A stretch of DNA of 64,000 nucleotides, from positions 2,036,984 to 2,100,983 of the forward strand of contig NZ_CP050191.1 of NCBI RefSeq assembly GCF_011745145.1, in the 5' to 3' direction. The stretch comes from Mycobacterium sp. DL440. GTDB taxonomy: Bacteria; Actinomycetota; Actinomycetes; Mycobacteriales; Mycobacteriaceae. Below are positions 48,780 to 59,121 of the stretch, one piece after another; the stretch's first letter is position 1, and every line of letters starts with the position of its first letter. The notes beneath the pieces are model-generated. The model did no database searches. It had not been told where the DNA came from and saw only the letters and a list, made by a program, of their open reading frames with translations. A program made the position numbers and the translations under genes.

Positions 48780-48820
48780 ATCGACCGGCCCCCTGCCGTG
48801 GGGCTGTGTCGCGCCGGTCG
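48761..48820 (+). promoter_or_regulatory. Candidate leuA attenuator stems
   Basis: Three competing pairings: the self-complementary CCGCCGCGGCGG (48761-48772) inside the leader peptide codons; GGGGCC (48771-48776) with GGCCCC (48787-48792); and CGACCGGC (48782-48789) with GCCGGTCG (48813-48820), which encloses CCCC-TGCCGT-GGGG (48790-48803). The second and third are mutually exclusive, as expected for antiterminator and terminator. No T run follows. Confidence 0.5.
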
Positions 48821-48846
48821 AACCCAACCCGACCGAAGGCACCCTC

Positions 48847-50595
48847 ATGACAACATCAGCATTTCCCACCATCGACACGCCAGCCGGCGACATCCCGGCG
48901 AACGCGCCGGCCTGGAACAAGCAGCGCCACTCCCAGATGCCGTCGCATCGGTACGCGTCCGTCTATGACCGCGTCGAAGTTCCCCTGGCTCAACGAGATT
49001 GGCCCACGGCCCGCATGCACGCCGCGCCGCTGTGGGTGCCGGTGGATCTGCGTGACGGCAATCAGGCGCTGGCCGAGCCGATGGACCCGGCCCGCAAGCG
49101 CCGGTTTTTCGAGCTGCTGGTGGCCATGGGCTACAAAGAGATCGAGGTCGGATACCCGTCCGCGTCGCAGACCGACTTCGACTTCGTCAGGTTGCTCGCA
49201 GAATCCGACATCGCCCCGCCGGACGTCACCATCGTGGTGTTCGTCCCGGCGCGGCGCGACCTGATCGAACGGACCGTGGACTCGGTACGTGGCATCCGCA
49301 ACGACGTCGTCATCCACATGTACACGGCCACCGCGCCCACCTGGCGAGACGTCGTCCTGGGCAAGGCCAGAGGCGAGCTGAGCCAGCTCATCTATGCCGG
49401 CGCGCGTGACGTTCTCGAATTCACCGACGGCATGCCGAATGTGCGTTTCGAGTTCTCCCCGGAGGTGTTCAACCTCACCGAGCCCGACTACGTGCTCGAG
49501 CTGTGCGAGGCGGTGACCGAGCTGTGGCAGGCCACCCCGGACCGTCCGGTCATCCTGAACCTGCCGGCGACCGTTGAGATCGCCACCCCGAACGTCTACG
49601 CCGACCAGATCGAGTACATGCACCGCAACCTGTCTCGTCGGGACAGCGTCATCCTCTCGGTGCACCCGCACAACGACCGGGGGACCGGGATCGCCTGCGC
49701 CGAGCTGGCGATCCTCGCTGGTGCGCAGCGGGTCGAAGGCTGCGTGTTCGGCAACGGTGAACGCACCGGAAACGTCGACATCGCCACCCTGGCGCTGAAT
49801 CTGCATGCCCAGGGAGTGGATCCGATGGTCGACTTCTCCGACATCGACGAGATCGCGCGGACAGTCAGTCATTGCACCCGCATGCCGATCCACGAGCGCC
49901 ATCCCTACGTCGGGGACATGGTGCACACGGCGTTCTCGGGAACACACCAGGACGCGATCAAGAAAGGTTTCGCCGAACACCGCCGACGCGCCGCGGCCAC
50001 CGGGCGTCCGGAGAATGAAATCGATTGGCGGGTACCGTATCTGCCGATCGACCCGGCCGATATCGGGCGCACCTATGACGCGGTGATCCGGGTGAACTCG
50101 CAGTCCGGCAAGGGCGGGATCGCCTACCTGCTGGCAGGCGAATACGGGCTGGATCTGCCCCGCCGCCTGCAGATCGATTTCGCCCGTCACGTCCAGGCGC
50201 ACACCGACGAAAGTGGTGCCGAGGTGACCGCCGCCGAACTGTACGAATTGTTCGAGGCGGCCTATCTGGATCCGGCCGGGCCGGTGCAACTCAAGGACTG
50301 GCATACCGGCGGCGACGGTGCGGCCGCGGTCACCGACCTCACGCTGGTGTGCGACGGCCGTACCGTGACCAGCAGCCATCGCGGGATCGGACCGGTGGAT
50401 GCGCTGCGGGCCGCACTCGGGGGGATCGGCCATTCGGTCGAGGTGTTGAGTCTGACCCAACAGTCAATCGGCAGCACCGCCGTCAGCTATCTGGAGTACC
50501 GGTCGGCCGGCCGCACCGGATGGGCGTGCGGGCGCAGCGATTCGGTGCTCGCGGCGTCGATGGCAGCGGTGCTGCGGGCGGTCAACGCGCCTTGA
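48847..50595 (+). CDS. leuA: 2-Isopropylmalate synthase
   Basis: Condenses acetyl-CoA with 2-oxoisovalerate, the first committed step of leucine synthesis. The 582-residue protein has the HMGL-like barrel with [48 protein letters not shown] and [14 protein letters not shown], then the LeuA C-terminal regulatory domain (from about 440). It is shorter than the well-known 644-residue tuberculosis LeuA, mainly in the C-terminal region. GAAGG lies 8 bases before the ATG. Most mycobacteria carry leuA near ask-asd, so this may be a second copy or a relocated gene. Confidence 0.9.
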   Translation: MTTSAFPTIDTPAGDIPANAPAWNKQRHSQMPSHRYASVYDRVEVPLAQRDWPTARMHAAPLWVPVDLRDGNQALAEPMDPARKRRFFELLVAMGYKEIEVGYPSASQTDFDFVRLLAESDIAPPDVTIVVFVPARRDLIERTVDSVRGIRNDVVIHMYTATAPTWRDVVLGKARGELSQLIYAGARDVLEFTDGMPNVRFEFSPEVFNLTEPDYVLELCEAVTELWQATPDRPVILNLPATVEIATPNVYADQIEYMHRNLSRRDSVILSVHPHNDRGTGIACAELAILAGAQRVEGCVFGNGERTGNVDIATLALNLHAQGVDPMVDFSDIDEIARTVSHCTRMPIHERHPYVGDMVHTAFSGTHQDAIKKGFAEHRRRAAATGRPENEIDWRVPYLPIDPADIGRTYDAVIRVNSQSGKGGIAYLLAGEYGLDLPRRLQIDFARHVQAHTDESGAEVTAAELYELFEAAYLDPAGPVQLKDWHTGGDGAAAVTDLTLVCDGRTVTSSHRGIGPVDALRAALGGIGHSVEVLSLTQQSIGSTAVSYLEYRSAGRTGWACGRSDSVLAASMAAVLRAVNAP

Positions 50596-51046
50596 GCACT
50601 TCCAGTGCCTTGTCGGCGTGGGTGTCCATGCTGATCTCGCTGGAGATCACCGCGAGCACAGTGCGGTCGGTGTCGATGACGAACGTGGTCCGCTTGACGG
50701 GCATGAGCTTGCCGAGCAGGCCACGCTTCACCCCGAATTGGGCCGCCACCTTGCCCTCGGCATCCGAGAGCAGGGGGTAGTCGAAACTCTGGATGTCGGC
50801 GAACTTGGCCTGCTTGGCGACCGGGTCGGTGCTGATTCCGACCCGGTTCGCCCCGGCGGCGGTGAACTCGCCGGCCAGATCCCGGAAGTGACAGGCCTCC
50901 TTGGTGCATCCCGGCGTCATTGCCGCGGGATAGAAGAACAGCACCACCGGGCCGTCGGCGAGCAGGCTCGTCAGGCTGCGAATCGTGCCGGTCTGGTCGG
51001 GGAGTTCAAAGTCGGGAACGGTGTCACCGGTCCTGATCTGTGTCAT
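50582..51046 (-). CDS. bcp: Thiol peroxidase, BCP-type peroxiredoxin
   Basis: Reduces hydrogen peroxide and organic peroxides with thioredoxin-like partners. The 154-residue protein has [14 protein letters not shown], giving the peroxidatic cysteine (about 46) and a second cysteine five residues on, the atypical 2-Cys BCP arrangement. It lies before trpE in mycobacteria (bcpB). The gene overlaps the convergent leuA by 14 bases and is divergent from trpE. Confidence 0.9.
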   Translation of the reverse strand: MTQIRTGDTVPDFELPDQTGTIRSLTSLLADGPVVLFFYPAAMTPGCTKEACHFRDLAGEFTAAGANRVGISTDPVAKQAKFADIQSFDYPLLSDAEGKVAAQFGVKRGLLGKLMPVKRTTFVIDTDRTVLAVISSEISMDTHADKALEVLKAR

Positions 51047-51108
51047 GGTCGCTCACGCTACGCCGTCTGCATGCCAGTCCTGCTCGGTCTATCTGGGAGG
51101 ATTGGTCT

Positions 51109-52638
51109 GTGCAAACCACCCCCGACAGCCTCACCCGCACCACATCGCGCGAGGATTTCCGGGCGCTGGCCGCTGAGCACCGCGTGGTCCCCGTGACCCG
51201 CAAGGTGCTGGCCGACAGCGAGACGCCGTTGTCGGCGTACCGCAAGCTGGCCGCCAACCGTCCCGGCACGTTCCTGCTGGAATCGGCCGAAAACGGTCGC
51301 TCGTGGTCGCGATGGTCGTTCATCGGCGCCGGTGCCCCCTCGGCTCTGACGGTCCGCGACAACCAGGCTGTGTGGCTGGGTACGGCACCCAAGGATGCGC
51401 CCAGCGGCGGCGAGCCGCTGACGGCTTTGCGGGCCACGCTGGACCTGCTGCAAACCGAGGCGGTGCCGGATCTGCCGCCGCTGTCCTCGGGGCTGGTGGG
51501 CTATTTCGCCTACGACATGGTGCGTCGGCTGGAGCGGCTCCCGGAGCTCGCCGTCGACGATCTGGGCCTGCCGGACATGCTGCTGCTGCTGGCCACCGAC
51601 ATCGCCGCCGTCGATCACCACGAGGGCACCATCACCCTGATCGCCAACGCGGTGAACTGGAACGGCACCGACGAACGGGTTGACGAGGCGTATGACGATG
51701 CGGTGCGACGCCTCGATGTGATGACCGCCGCCCTCGGCCAGCCGCTGCCGTCCACGGTGGCGACATTCAGCCGGCCTGCGCCCGACCCCCGCGCGCAGCG
51801 CACGGTGGAGGAGTACACCGCGATCGTGGAGAAACTCGTCGGCGACATCGAGGCCGGCGAAGCCTTCCAGGTGGTGCCCTCACAGCGGTTCGAAATGGAT
51901 ACGGCCGCCGACCCGATTGATGTCTACCGGATGCTGCGGGTGACCAACCCGAGCCCGTACATGTATCTGCTCAATGTCCCCGATGCCGATGGCGGACTGG
52001 ACTTTTCGGTCGTCGGTTCCAGCCCCGAGGCGCTGGTCACGGTGAAAGACGGCCGGGCCACCACCCACCCGATCGCGGGAACGCGCTGGCGCGGAACCAC
52101 GGAGGAAGAAGATGTCCTGCTGGAAAAGGAGCTCCTGGCCGACGAGAAGGAACGCGCCGAGCACCTGATGCTGGTCGATCTCGGCCGCAACGATCTGGGG
52201 CGGGTGTGCCGCCCGGGCACTGTGCGGGTCGAGGATTACAGCCACATCGAGCGGTACAGCCATGTGATGCACCTGGTGTCCACGGTGACCGGGGAGTTGG
52301 CCGAGGGGAAGACCGCGCTGGACGCGGTGACGGCGTGCTTCCCGGCAGGCACCTTGTCGGGAGCACCCAAGGTGCGGGCCATGGAGTTGATCGAGGAGGT
52401 CGAAATGACCCGGCGCGGCATTTACGGCGGGGTGCTGGGCTACCTGGACTTCGCGGGCAATGCCGACTTCGCGATCGCCATCCGGACCGCCCTGATGCGT
52501 GACGGCACGGCCTATGTGCAGGCCGGAGGGGGAGTCGTGGCCGATTCCAACGGCCCCTACGAATACAACGAATCGGCGAACAAGGCGAAAGCCGTGCTCA
52601 ATGCCATTGCCGCTGCTGACACATTGGCCGAGCCGTGA
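51109..52638 (+). CDS. trpE: Anthranilate synthase component I
   Basis: Makes anthranilate from chorismate with ammonia or glutamine from TrpG. The 509-residue protein has [47 protein letters not shown] and the tryptophan-inhibition segment LLES near 52. GTG start with GGGAGG at 51095-51100. No Trp codons occur in the short upstream region, so no trp attenuator is seen. trpG is not in this window. Start of the transcript trpE-membrane protein-trpC-trpB-trpA-lgt. Confidence 0.95.
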   Translation: MQTTPDSLTRTTSREDFRALAAEHRVVPVTRKVLADSETPLSAYRKLAANRPGTFLLESAENGRSWSRWSFIGAGAPSALTVRDNQAVWLGTAPKDAPSGGEPLTALRATLDLLQTEAVPDLPPLSSGLVGYFAYDMVRRLERLPELAVDDLGLPDMLLLLATDIAAVDHHEGTITLIANAVNWNGTDERVDEAYDDAVRRLDVMTAALGQPLPSTVATFSRPAPDPRAQRTVEEYTAIVEKLVGDIEAGEAFQVVPSQRFEMDTAADPIDVYRMLRVTNPSPYMYLLNVPDADGGLDFSVVGSSPEALVTVKDGRATTHPIAGTRWRGTTEEEDVLLEKELLADEKERAEHLMLVDLGRNDLGRVCRPGTVRVEDYSHIERYSHVMHLVSTVTGELAEGKTALDAVTACFPAGTLSGAPKVRAMELIEEVEMTRRGIYGGVLGYLDFAGNADFAIAIRTALMRDGTAYVQAGGGVVADSNGPYEYNESANKAKAVLNAIAAADTLAEP

Positions 52639-53255
52639 CCCGGGTGGCGCAGGCGCTGTTCGTCGTCGCGGCGGTGGTGCTGTGGATCGCGTCGCGGATG
52701 ACCTGGGTCTCGCTGACGTCGTTCGACGGGCTGGGCCAGCCCAAGACCACGGCGTTGACCGGCGCATCCTGGTCGACGGCATTGATCCCACTGGCGTTGC
52801 TGGTGCTGGCGGCCGCGGTAGCGGTGCTGGCCGTGCACGGCTGGGCGTTGCGGTTGCTGGCCCTGCTGATCGCTGCTGCCAGCGCCGGGATGGGGTACCT
52901 GGGCATCAGCCTGTGGGTGGTCAAGGATGTCGCGCAGCGGGCTGCTGACCTGGCAGCCGTTCCGGTCTCCCAGCTGACCGCGGCCGGGGGCGGGACCAGT
53001 CGTTCCTTCGGGGGCGCAGTGCTGACCCTGGCGGCAGCGGTGTGTGCGCTGGTCGGTGCGGTGTTGCTGATGCGCTCGGCCAACAGTGCGAAGCGCGGCA
53101 GTGCGGGCCGCTACGCGGCACCCGCGGCGCGGCGCGAGGCCGCCAGGAAAGACAGCGGTGATGAGCCGATGTCGGAGCGAATGCTGTGGGATGCGCTGGA
53201 CGAGGGCCACGATCCGACCGGCGAGGGCACTGATCCGGACAGTAAGGGCCGGTGA
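52635..53255 (+). CDS. Trp-operon-associated membrane protein
   Basis: A 206-residue protein of the conserved family found between trpE and trpC in actinobacteria (TIGR02234-like). It has four hydrophobic segments: at about 5-20 ([16 protein letters not shown]), 50-75, 70-90 and 130-150, followed by a charged C-terminus ([15 protein letters not shown]). Function unknown. GTG overlaps the trpE stop (GTGA), so it is co-translated. Linked to tryptophan synthesis only by position. Confidence 0.85.
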   Translation: MTRVAQALFVVAAVVLWIASRMTWVSLTSFDGLGQPKTTALTGASWSTALIPLALLVLAAAVAVLAVHGWALRLLALLIAAASAGMGYLGISLWVVKDVAQRAADLAAVPVSQLTAAGGGTSRSFGGAVLTLAAAVCALVGAVLLMRSANSAKRGSAGRYAAPAARREAARKDSGDEPMSERMLWDALDEGHDPTGEGTDPDSKGR

Positions 53256-53338
53256 ATGCTGACAGTGTGGCGACGGCTACCCTTCCAGGGAGGGCAACCG
53301 GGACCGGCCCGGAGGCACCAGGAAGGAACCGACGGGCG

Positions 53339-54157
53339 ATGACTTCGGCCACAGTGCTCGACTCCATTATCGAGGGAGTCCGCGCCGACGTTGCCGCCCG
53401 CGAGGCCGTTATCAGCCTGGCGGATATCAAAGCGCGGGCCCAGGACGCACCTGCGCCACTCGACGTGATGGCCGCATTGCGGGAACCGGGAATTGCCGTG
53501 ATCGCCGAGGTGAAGCGGGCGAGCCCGTCTCGGGGCGAGTTGGCCAATATCGCCGACCCGGCGAAGCTGGCGCAGGCGTATGAAGCCGGCGGTGCGCGGG
53601 TGATCAGTGTGCTCACCGAGCAGCGCAGGTTCAACGGATCTCTGGACGACCTCGACGCAGTGCGGGCCGCGGTGTCAATTCCGGTGCTGCGCAAGGATTT
53701 TGTCGTCAAGCCGTACCAGATCCATGAAGCCCGGGCGCACGGCGCCGATCTGTTGCTGCTGATTGTGGCGGCACTCGAGCAGCCGGTGCTGGAATCGCTG
53801 CTGGAGCGCACGGAATCCCTCGGGATGACGGCCCTGGTGGAGGTGCATACCGAAGCAGAGGCCGACCGGGCGCTGCAGGCCGGTGCCAAGGTCATCGGCG
53901 TCAACGCCCGCGACCTCAAGACGCTGGACGTCGACCGGGACTGCTTCAGTCGGATCGCTCCGGGGCTGCCCAGCAATGTCATCCGCGTCGCGGAGTCCGG
54001 AATACGTGGAACCGCTGATCTGCTGGCGTATGCCGGCGCGGGTGCCGATGCCGTGCTGGTCGGTGAGGGCCTGGTGACCAGCGGGGATCCCCGCAGCGCG
54101 GTCGCCGATCTGGTCACCGCCGGTACGCACCCGTCCTGCCCGAAACCGGCTCGCTGA
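53339..54157 (+). CDS. trpC: Indole-3-glycerol phosphate synthase
   Basis: Closes the indole ring of CdRP. The 272-residue barrel has [28 protein letters not shown] (catalytic lysine and phosphate loop), [27 protein letters not shown] and GVNARDL, and matches the 272-residue length of mycobacterial TrpC. ATG 53339 is chosen over the in-frame GTG at 53252, whose extra 29 residues lack similarity; AGGAAGG lies upstream. No trpF is fused. Confidence 0.95.
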   Translation: MTSATVLDSIIEGVRADVAAREAVISLADIKARAQDAPAPLDVMAALREPGIAVIAEVKRASPSRGELANIADPAKLAQAYEAGGARVISVLTEQRRFNGSLDDLDAVRAAVSIPVLRKDFVVKPYQIHEARAHGADLLLLIVAALEQPVLESLLERTESLGMTALVEVHTEAEADRALQAGAKVIGVNARDLKTLDVDRDCFSRIAPGLPSNVIRVAESGIRGTADLLAYAGAGADAVLVGEGLVTSGDPRSAVADLVTAGTHPSCPKPAR

Positions 54158-54194
54158 ACCAGGCGATGAGCCGCTTGCACGAAAAGGCTGTTTG

Positions 54195-55460
54195 ATGGCG
54201 GATCTCGCGGGGCCCGAGTTGCCCCGTTCCAGCGCAGGCGTGGCCGAACCGACCGTTCACGATCCCGACGCACTGGGGCATTTCGGTGCTTACGGTGGTC
54301 GGTTGGTTCCCGAGGCACTGATGGCGGTGATCGAGGAGGTCACCGCGGCCTATGAGAAGGCCCGCGGTGATCAAGCCTTCCTCGATGAGCTCGACCGGTT
54401 GCAGCGTCACTACAGTGGCCGGCCGTCCCCGCTGTACGAGGCCGCCCGGCTGTCTGAGCATGCCGGCGGCGCGCGCATCTTCCTCAAGCGAGAAGATCTG
54501 AACCACACCGGTTCTCACAAGATCAACAATGTTCTGGGACAGGCGCTGCTGGCGCGGCAGATGGGCAAGACCCGCGTCATCGCCGAGACTGGCGCCGGCC
54601 AGCACGGCGTGGCCACCGCGACGGCGTGTGCGCTGCTCGGTCTGGAATGCATCATCTACATGGGCGCGGTGGACACCGCCCGGCAGGCCCTCAACGTCGC
54701 GCGGATGCGCCTGCTCGGTGCGACCGTCGTGTCTGTGGAGTCCGGGTCCAAGACGCTCAAGGACGCGATCAACGAGGCGTTTCGGGACTGGGTGACCAAC
54801 GCCGATGACACTTATTACTGTTTCGGGACGGCGGCGGGCCCGCATCCGTTCCCGCTGATGGTGCGTGATTTCCAGCGGATCATCGGCATGGAGGCCAGGG
54901 CGCAGATCCTCGATCAGGCCGGCCGGCTTCCGGACGCGGTCACCGCGTGTGTCGGCGGCGGCTCGAACGCCATCGGTATCTTCCACGCGTTCATCGACGA
55001 TCCCACGGTGCAGTTGGTCGGTTACGAGGCTGCCGGCGACGGGGTCGAAACCGGGCGGCACGCCGCGACGTTCACCGGCGGCTCGCCCGGCGCGTTCCAG
55101 GGATCGTTCTCCTACCTGTTGCAGGACGAGGACGGCCAGACGATCGAATCGCATTCCATCTCGGCCGGTTTGGACTACCCGGGCGTCGGGCCTGAGCATG
55201 CGTTCCTCAAGGACATCGGTCGTGCCGAGTACCGCCCGGTCACCGATACCGAGGCGATGGACGCGTTCTCGCTGCTGTGCCGTCGTGAGGGCATCATTCC
55301 GGCGATCGAATCGGCGCATGCGGTGGCCGGCGCGCTCAAGCTCGGCCCCGAACTCGGCAGCGGCTCGATCATCGTGGTCAACTTGTCCGGGCGTGGTGAC
55401 AAGGACGTCGAGACGGCCGCGAAGTGGTTCGGACTGCTCGAAGAGGGGAGCGCGGGATGA
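54195..55460 (+). CDS. trpB: Tryptophan synthase beta chain
   Basis: Condenses indole with serine using PLP. The 421-residue protein has [29 protein letters not shown] with the PLP lysine (about 105), [13 protein letters not shown] and [13 protein letters not shown] 54195 is preferred to TTG 54192. It follows trpC by 37 bases and its stop overlaps trpA. Confidence 0.96.
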   Translation: MADLAGPELPRSSAGVAEPTVHDPDALGHFGAYGGRLVPEALMAVIEEVTAAYEKARGDQAFLDELDRLQRHYSGRPSPLYEAARLSEHAGGARIFLKREDLNHTGSHKINNVLGQALLARQMGKTRVIAETGAGQHGVATATACALLGLECIIYMGAVDTARQALNVARMRLLGATVVSVESGSKTLKDAINEAFRDWVTNADDTYYCFGTAAGPHPFPLMVRDFQRIIGMEARAQILDQAGRLPDAVTACVGGGSNAIGIFHAFIDDPTVQLVGYEAAGDGVETGRHAATFTGGSPGAFQGSFSYLLQDEDGQTIESHSISAGLDYPGVGPEHAFLKDIGRAEYRPVTDTEAMDAFSLLCRREGIIPAIESAHAVAGALKLGPELGSGSIIVVNLSGRGDKDVETAAKWFGLLEEGSAG

Positions 55461-56245
55461 GCCGGCTGGCGGAGTTGTTCGACGGCTGCCGCGCCGAGGG
55501 TCGTGCCGCGCTGATCGGTTATTTACCGACAGGTTTTCCTGATGTGCAGACGTCGATCGCGGCGATGACGGCGATGGTCGAATCCGGTTGCGATCTGGTG
55601 GAAGTAGGTCTGCCCTACTCGGATCCGGGGATGGACGGGCCGACGATCGCCACCGCCGCGGCGGCCGCCCTGGCCGGCGGGGTCAGGGTGCGCGACACCT
55701 TGGCCGCCGTCGAGGCGATCAGCAAGGCCGGCGGCCGCGCGGTGGTCATGACCTACTGGAATCCGGTGCTGCGCAAGGGTGTTGACACTTTCGCCCGCGA
55801 CCTGGCCTCGGCCGGTGGATACGGGTTGATCACGCCCGACCTGATCCCCGAGGAGGCCGGCGACTGGATCGCGGCCTCCGAGGCGCACGATCTCGACCGG
55901 ATCTTCGTGGTCGCGCCGTCCTCGACGCCGGAACGGCTCGCGGCGACGGTGAACGCTTCGCGAGGTTTCGTCTACGCCGCTTCGACGATGGGCGTCACCG
56001 GCGCGCGCGATGTGGTCTCGAACGCGGCGCCGGAGTTGGTGCGGCGCGTCAAGGAAGTGTCCGACATCCCCGTCGGGGTCGGATTGGGTGTGCGCTCAGG
56101 AGCGCAGGCAGCCGAGATTGGCGCCTACGCCGACGGTGTCATCGTCGGGTCGGCACTGGTGTCGGCCCTGAGCGAGGGGTTGGACGACGTCCGTCGCCTC
56201 ACCGAAGAACTGGCCAAAGGCGTTAGGCAGAGGATTTCAGCTTGA
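55457..56245 (+). CDS. trpA: Tryptophan synthase alpha chain
   Basis: Cleaves indole glycerol phosphate to indole and glyceraldehyde-3-phosphate and passes indole to TrpB. The 262-residue barrel has [28 protein letters not shown] with the catalytic glutamate and aspartate, and [16 protein letters not shown] overlaps the trpB stop (ATGA). Its own stop overlaps the lgt TTG. Confidence 0.96.
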   Translation: MSRLAELFDGCRAEGRAALIGYLPTGFPDVQTSIAAMTAMVESGCDLVEVGLPYSDPGMDGPTIATAAAAALAGGVRVRDTLAAVEAISKAGGRAVVMTYWNPVLRKGVDTFARDLASAGGYGLITPDLIPEEAGDWIAASEAHDLDRIFVVAPSSTPERLAATVNASRGFVYAASTMGVTGARDVVSNAAPELVRRVKEVSDIPVGVGLGVRSGAQAAEIGAYADGVIVGSALVSALSEGLDDVRRLTEELAKGVRQRISA

Positions 56246-58698
56246 CCACTACCGTGCTCGCGTATTTGCCCAGCCCGTCACAGGGCGTCTGGCATCTGGG
56301 GCCGGTGCCGATCCGCGCGTACGCGCTGTGCATCATCGTCGGCATCATCGCAGCGCTGGTGATCGGCGACCGGCGTTGGCAGGCGCGGGGTGGGCAAGCC
56401 GGCGTCATCTATGACATCGCCTTGTGGGCAGTACCTTTCGGGCTCGTCGGTGGCCGGCTCTACCACGTCATGACGGACTGGCCCACCTATTTCGGGCCGA
56501 CCGGCAAGGGATTGGGTGCGGCCTTCCAGGTCTGGCAGGGTGGTCTGGGAATCTGGGGCGCCGTCGCACTCGGCGGCGTCGGAGCCTGGATCGGTTGCCG
56601 TTCACACGGGATTCCGCTGCCGGCCTTCGGCGACGCAATCGCTCCGGGAATCATCTTGGCTCAGGCCATCGGCCGGCTGGGCAACTACTTCAACCAGGAG
56701 TTGTACGGCGGCGACACCACATTGCCGTGGGGCCTGGAGATCTACAAACGCTTGAACTCCCTCGGCAGGGTCGATGATCTCAACGGAGTGTCGACCGGCG
56801 AGGTCCTGCGGGTGGTGCACCCCACCTTCCTCTACGAATTGCTGTGGAACCTACTGGTTTTCGCGCTGCTCATTTGGGCCGACCGCAAGTTCAAACTCGG
56901 CCACGGAAGGCTGTTCGCGCTCTATGTGGCCGGCTACTGCGCGGGCCGGTTCCTGGTCGAATTGATGCGCAGCGACCCGGCAACCGAGTTTGCCGGTATC
57001 CGCGTCAACACCTTCACCTCGACTTTCGTGTTCATCGGCGCCGTCGTATACATCATGTTGGCCACCAAGGGACGAGAAGACCCGGCGACCTTGGTGGGTA
57101 AGCGTGAGGACGACGAGGACGAGTCGGCGCTGGACGACCTCGGCAAGGAACTTGTTGCCGCAGCGGCCACCACCGGTGTTGTCGCGGCTGCAACGGCGGC
57201 GGGACAAGACGATGACGAGGACGCCGAAGATGCCGACCACATGCATCCCGATGAAGTCGGCGCCAGCGAGGACGACGGTGCCGAAGCTGCCGCGGCGATC
57301 GAACTGAAGGCGATCGATACCGAGCCTGACGAGGACGCCGGCGACGAGGAGTCCGAAGAACTGGAAGACGAGGCGGACGCCGACTCCGAGGATGAAGCCG
57401 ACCAGGTCGCTGACGAGGACGCCGACGAGGCTCTCGACGAGGCGGATCTTGAGGACGAGGAAGAGGAAGCGAACGAGTTCGCTGTCGCCGATGAGTCCAC
57501 GGACGCCGAGGAAGAGGCTGAGGAAGCCGAAGCCGAGTCGGACGTTCAGGAAGAAACTGCCGACGAGGTCGCTGTTGACGAGTCCACTGGTGCTGACGCC
57601 GAGGGCGACGTCGCTGAGGAGCAGGCCGTTGACGAGGATGCGGTGGCCGAGTCCGACGTCGAGGAAGAAACTGACGACGAGCTCTCGGCCGACGACGAGT
57701 CCGCTGACGTCGAGGCGGGATCAGACGAAGAGCCCGTGGACGAGGCCGCTGAAGGCGCCGAGACTGCCGAGGAACAGTCCGCCGATGATGAGGCCGTAGC
57801 CGAGTCCGACGCTGAAGAAGTGCCTGCGGACGAGGGTGATGCTGACGACGAGTCCACCGATGTAGACGACGAGCCGGAACTCGAATCTGAGGAAGCCGCC
57901 GAGGAACAGGCTGCTGACGAGACCGCCGACGACACCGAAGGCGAGGAAGCGGTAGCCGACGCGCTCGTCGACGACGAGGCCGCCGGCGAGGCCGGTCCCG
58001 TTGAGACCGCCGAGTCTGAGGCGTCGGAGGATGCTGACGAGGTCGACGAGGTTGAGGCCCCGGTGGCAGATGACGTCGAGGCTGAGGCCGAAGAAGGTGC
58101 CGACGAGGCCGAGGTCGAGGTCGACGAAGAGCCTGAACCCGACGAAGTCGACTCGGAGACGGGCGAGGAACCCGCAGCCGATGACGACGTCGATGAGAAC
58201 GCCGGTGAGGCCACCACAGACGAGGAGCCTGACTCCGCTGAACCGGTTGTCGTCGAAGAAGACGTCGACGAGTCAGCCGCTGCGGTAGCTGAAAATCCGG
58301 CCGAAGCCGAAGCCGAAGCCGAAGAATCGGAGCCTGCCGAGGAAGCCGACGCCGAGTCGGACGCGGACGACGTGACCGATGAGTCCGAGGCGGAGGTCGA
58401 CGAGGCTGCGGTCGAGTCCGAAACCGACACTCAGCCGGGCAAAGTCGATGAAGTCGATGAAGTCGATGCAGCCGGTGAGTCTGACGATGACGAGGTCGCA
58501 GCGGACGACGCCGCCGCGGAGGAAGACCATTCGGACGATGCAGCGGACGCTGCCGAGGTGGTCGCCGAAGAGTCCGATTCGATAAACGTCGACGACGATG
58601 ACGAGGCAGACAGCGAGGCCGGAACCGCATCCGCGGCTACGGCCGAGCCGACCAAGCAGGGCGGTCGGGTGCGTCGTTGGTTCCGCCGCAATCGGTAA
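56242..58698 (+). CDS. lgt: Prolipoprotein diacylglyceryl transferase with long acidic tail
   Basis: Adds diacylglycerol to the lipobox cysteine of prolipoproteins in the cytoplasmic membrane, before LspA. Residues 1-273 are the seven-helix Lgt core, with IGRLGNYFNQELYG (signature), RLYHVMTDW and GRFLVELMRSDP. From about 275 to 800 the protein is almost only D, E, A, S, T and V, in irregular blocks such as ADEVAVDES and EEAEEA, and it ends with a basic KQGGRVRRWFRRNR. At 818 residues it is far longer than the usual 270-300; mycobacterial Lgt does often have a C-terminal extension, but this is extreme. TTG start overlaps trpA (TTGA). Confidence 0.92.
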   Translation: MTTTVLAYLPSPSQGVWHLGPVPIRAYALCIIVGIIAALVIGDRRWQARGGQAGVIYDIALWAVPFGLVGGRLYHVMTDWPTYFGPTGKGLGAAFQVWQGGLGIWGAVALGGVGAWIGCRSHGIPLPAFGDAIAPGIILAQAIGRLGNYFNQELYGGDTTLPWGLEIYKRLNSLGRVDDLNGVSTGEVLRVVHPTFLYELLWNLLVFALLIWADRKFKLGHGRLFALYVAGYCAGRFLVELMRSDPATEFAGIRVNTFTSTFVFIGAVVYIMLATKGREDPATLVGKREDDEDESALDDLGKELVAAAATTGVVAAATAAGQDDDEDAEDADHMHPDEVGASEDDGAEAAAAIELKAIDTEPDEDAGDEESEELEDEADADSEDEADQVADEDADEALDEADLEDEEEEANEFAVADESTDAEEEAEEAEAESDVQEETADEVAVDESTGADAEGDVAEEQAVDEDAVAESDVEEETDDELSADDESADVEAGSDEEPVDEAAEGAETAEEQSADDEAVAESDAEEVPADEGDADDESTDVDDEPELESEEAAEEQAADETADDTEGEEAVADALVDDEAAGEAGPVETAESEASEDADEVDEVEAPVADDVEAEAEEGADEAEVEVDEEPEPDEVDSETGEEPAADDDVDENAGEATTDEEPDSAEPVVVEEDVDESAAAVAENPAEAEAEAEESEPAEEADAESDADDVTDESEAEVDEAAVESETDTQPGKVDEVDEVDAAGESDDDEVAADDAAAEEDHSDDAADAAEVVAEESDSINVDDDDEADSEAGTASAATAEPTKQGGRVRRWFRRNR

Positions 58699-58725
58699 GA
58701 ATCCGGTCTCTGGCATTCTGTCTAT

Positions 58726-59121
58726 ATGACCGATCCGTCGCAGTCCGGAGGCCCCTCGGAGATCCCGCCGCAGGCCGGCTTTCCGCCGCCCGCGGGATAT
58801 CCGCCACCGCCCGGCTACCAGCCGTATCCGGCGGCGTTTGTGGATCCGAGTGCGCCATTTGGTCGTCATCCGGTCACCGGCGAACCGCTCTCCGACAAGT
58901 CGAAGGTGGTTGCCGGTCTGCTGCAGTTGGTCGGCCTGTTCGGCTTTGTGGGCATCGGGCGGATCTACCTGGGCCAGACCGGATTGGGCGTCGCCCAGTT
59001 GATCGTGGGCTTGGCCACCTGTGGCATAGGGGCCATCATTTGGGGGCTCATCGATGCGATCCTGATCCTCACCGACAGGGTCCGCGACCCGTTGGGGCGT
59101 CCACTTCGCGATGGAACCTAG
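58726..59121 (+). CDS. TM2-domain membrane protein
   Basis: A 131-residue protein: a proline/glycine-rich N-terminus (PQAGFPPPAGYPPPPGYQPY) and a TM2 domain (about 60-125) with two helices, KSKVVAGLLQLVGLFGFVGIGRIYLGQ and GLATCGIGAIIWGLIDAILIL, joined by the conserved G-x-G-R-x-Y-L-G turn. Function unknown; such proteins are common in actinobacterial membranes. CATTCT lies 6 bases before the ATG. It overlaps the next gene by 11 bases. Confidence 0.85.
   Translation: MTDPSQSGGPSEIPPQAGFPPPAGYPPPPGYQPYPAAFVDPSAPFGRHPVTGEPLSDKSKVVAGLLQLVGLFGFVGIGRIYLGQTGLGVAQLIVGLATCGIGAIIWGLIDAILILTDRVRDPLGRPLRDGT

Noticed and set aside
51047..51108. Search for a trp leader peptide before trpE
   Set aside because: No reading frame with tryptophan codons and no competing stems were seen in the 62-base gap.
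53252..53338. Longer trpC start at GTG 53252
   Set aside because: The added 29 residues are Pro/Gly/Thr-rich without similarity; the ATG at 53339 gives the standard 272 residues.
57053..58630. 525-residue minus-strand reading frame, arginine-rich
   Set aside because: It is antisense to the acidic lgt tail; the GAY/GAR-rich codons give arginine and proline runs on the other strand. No start context and no family.
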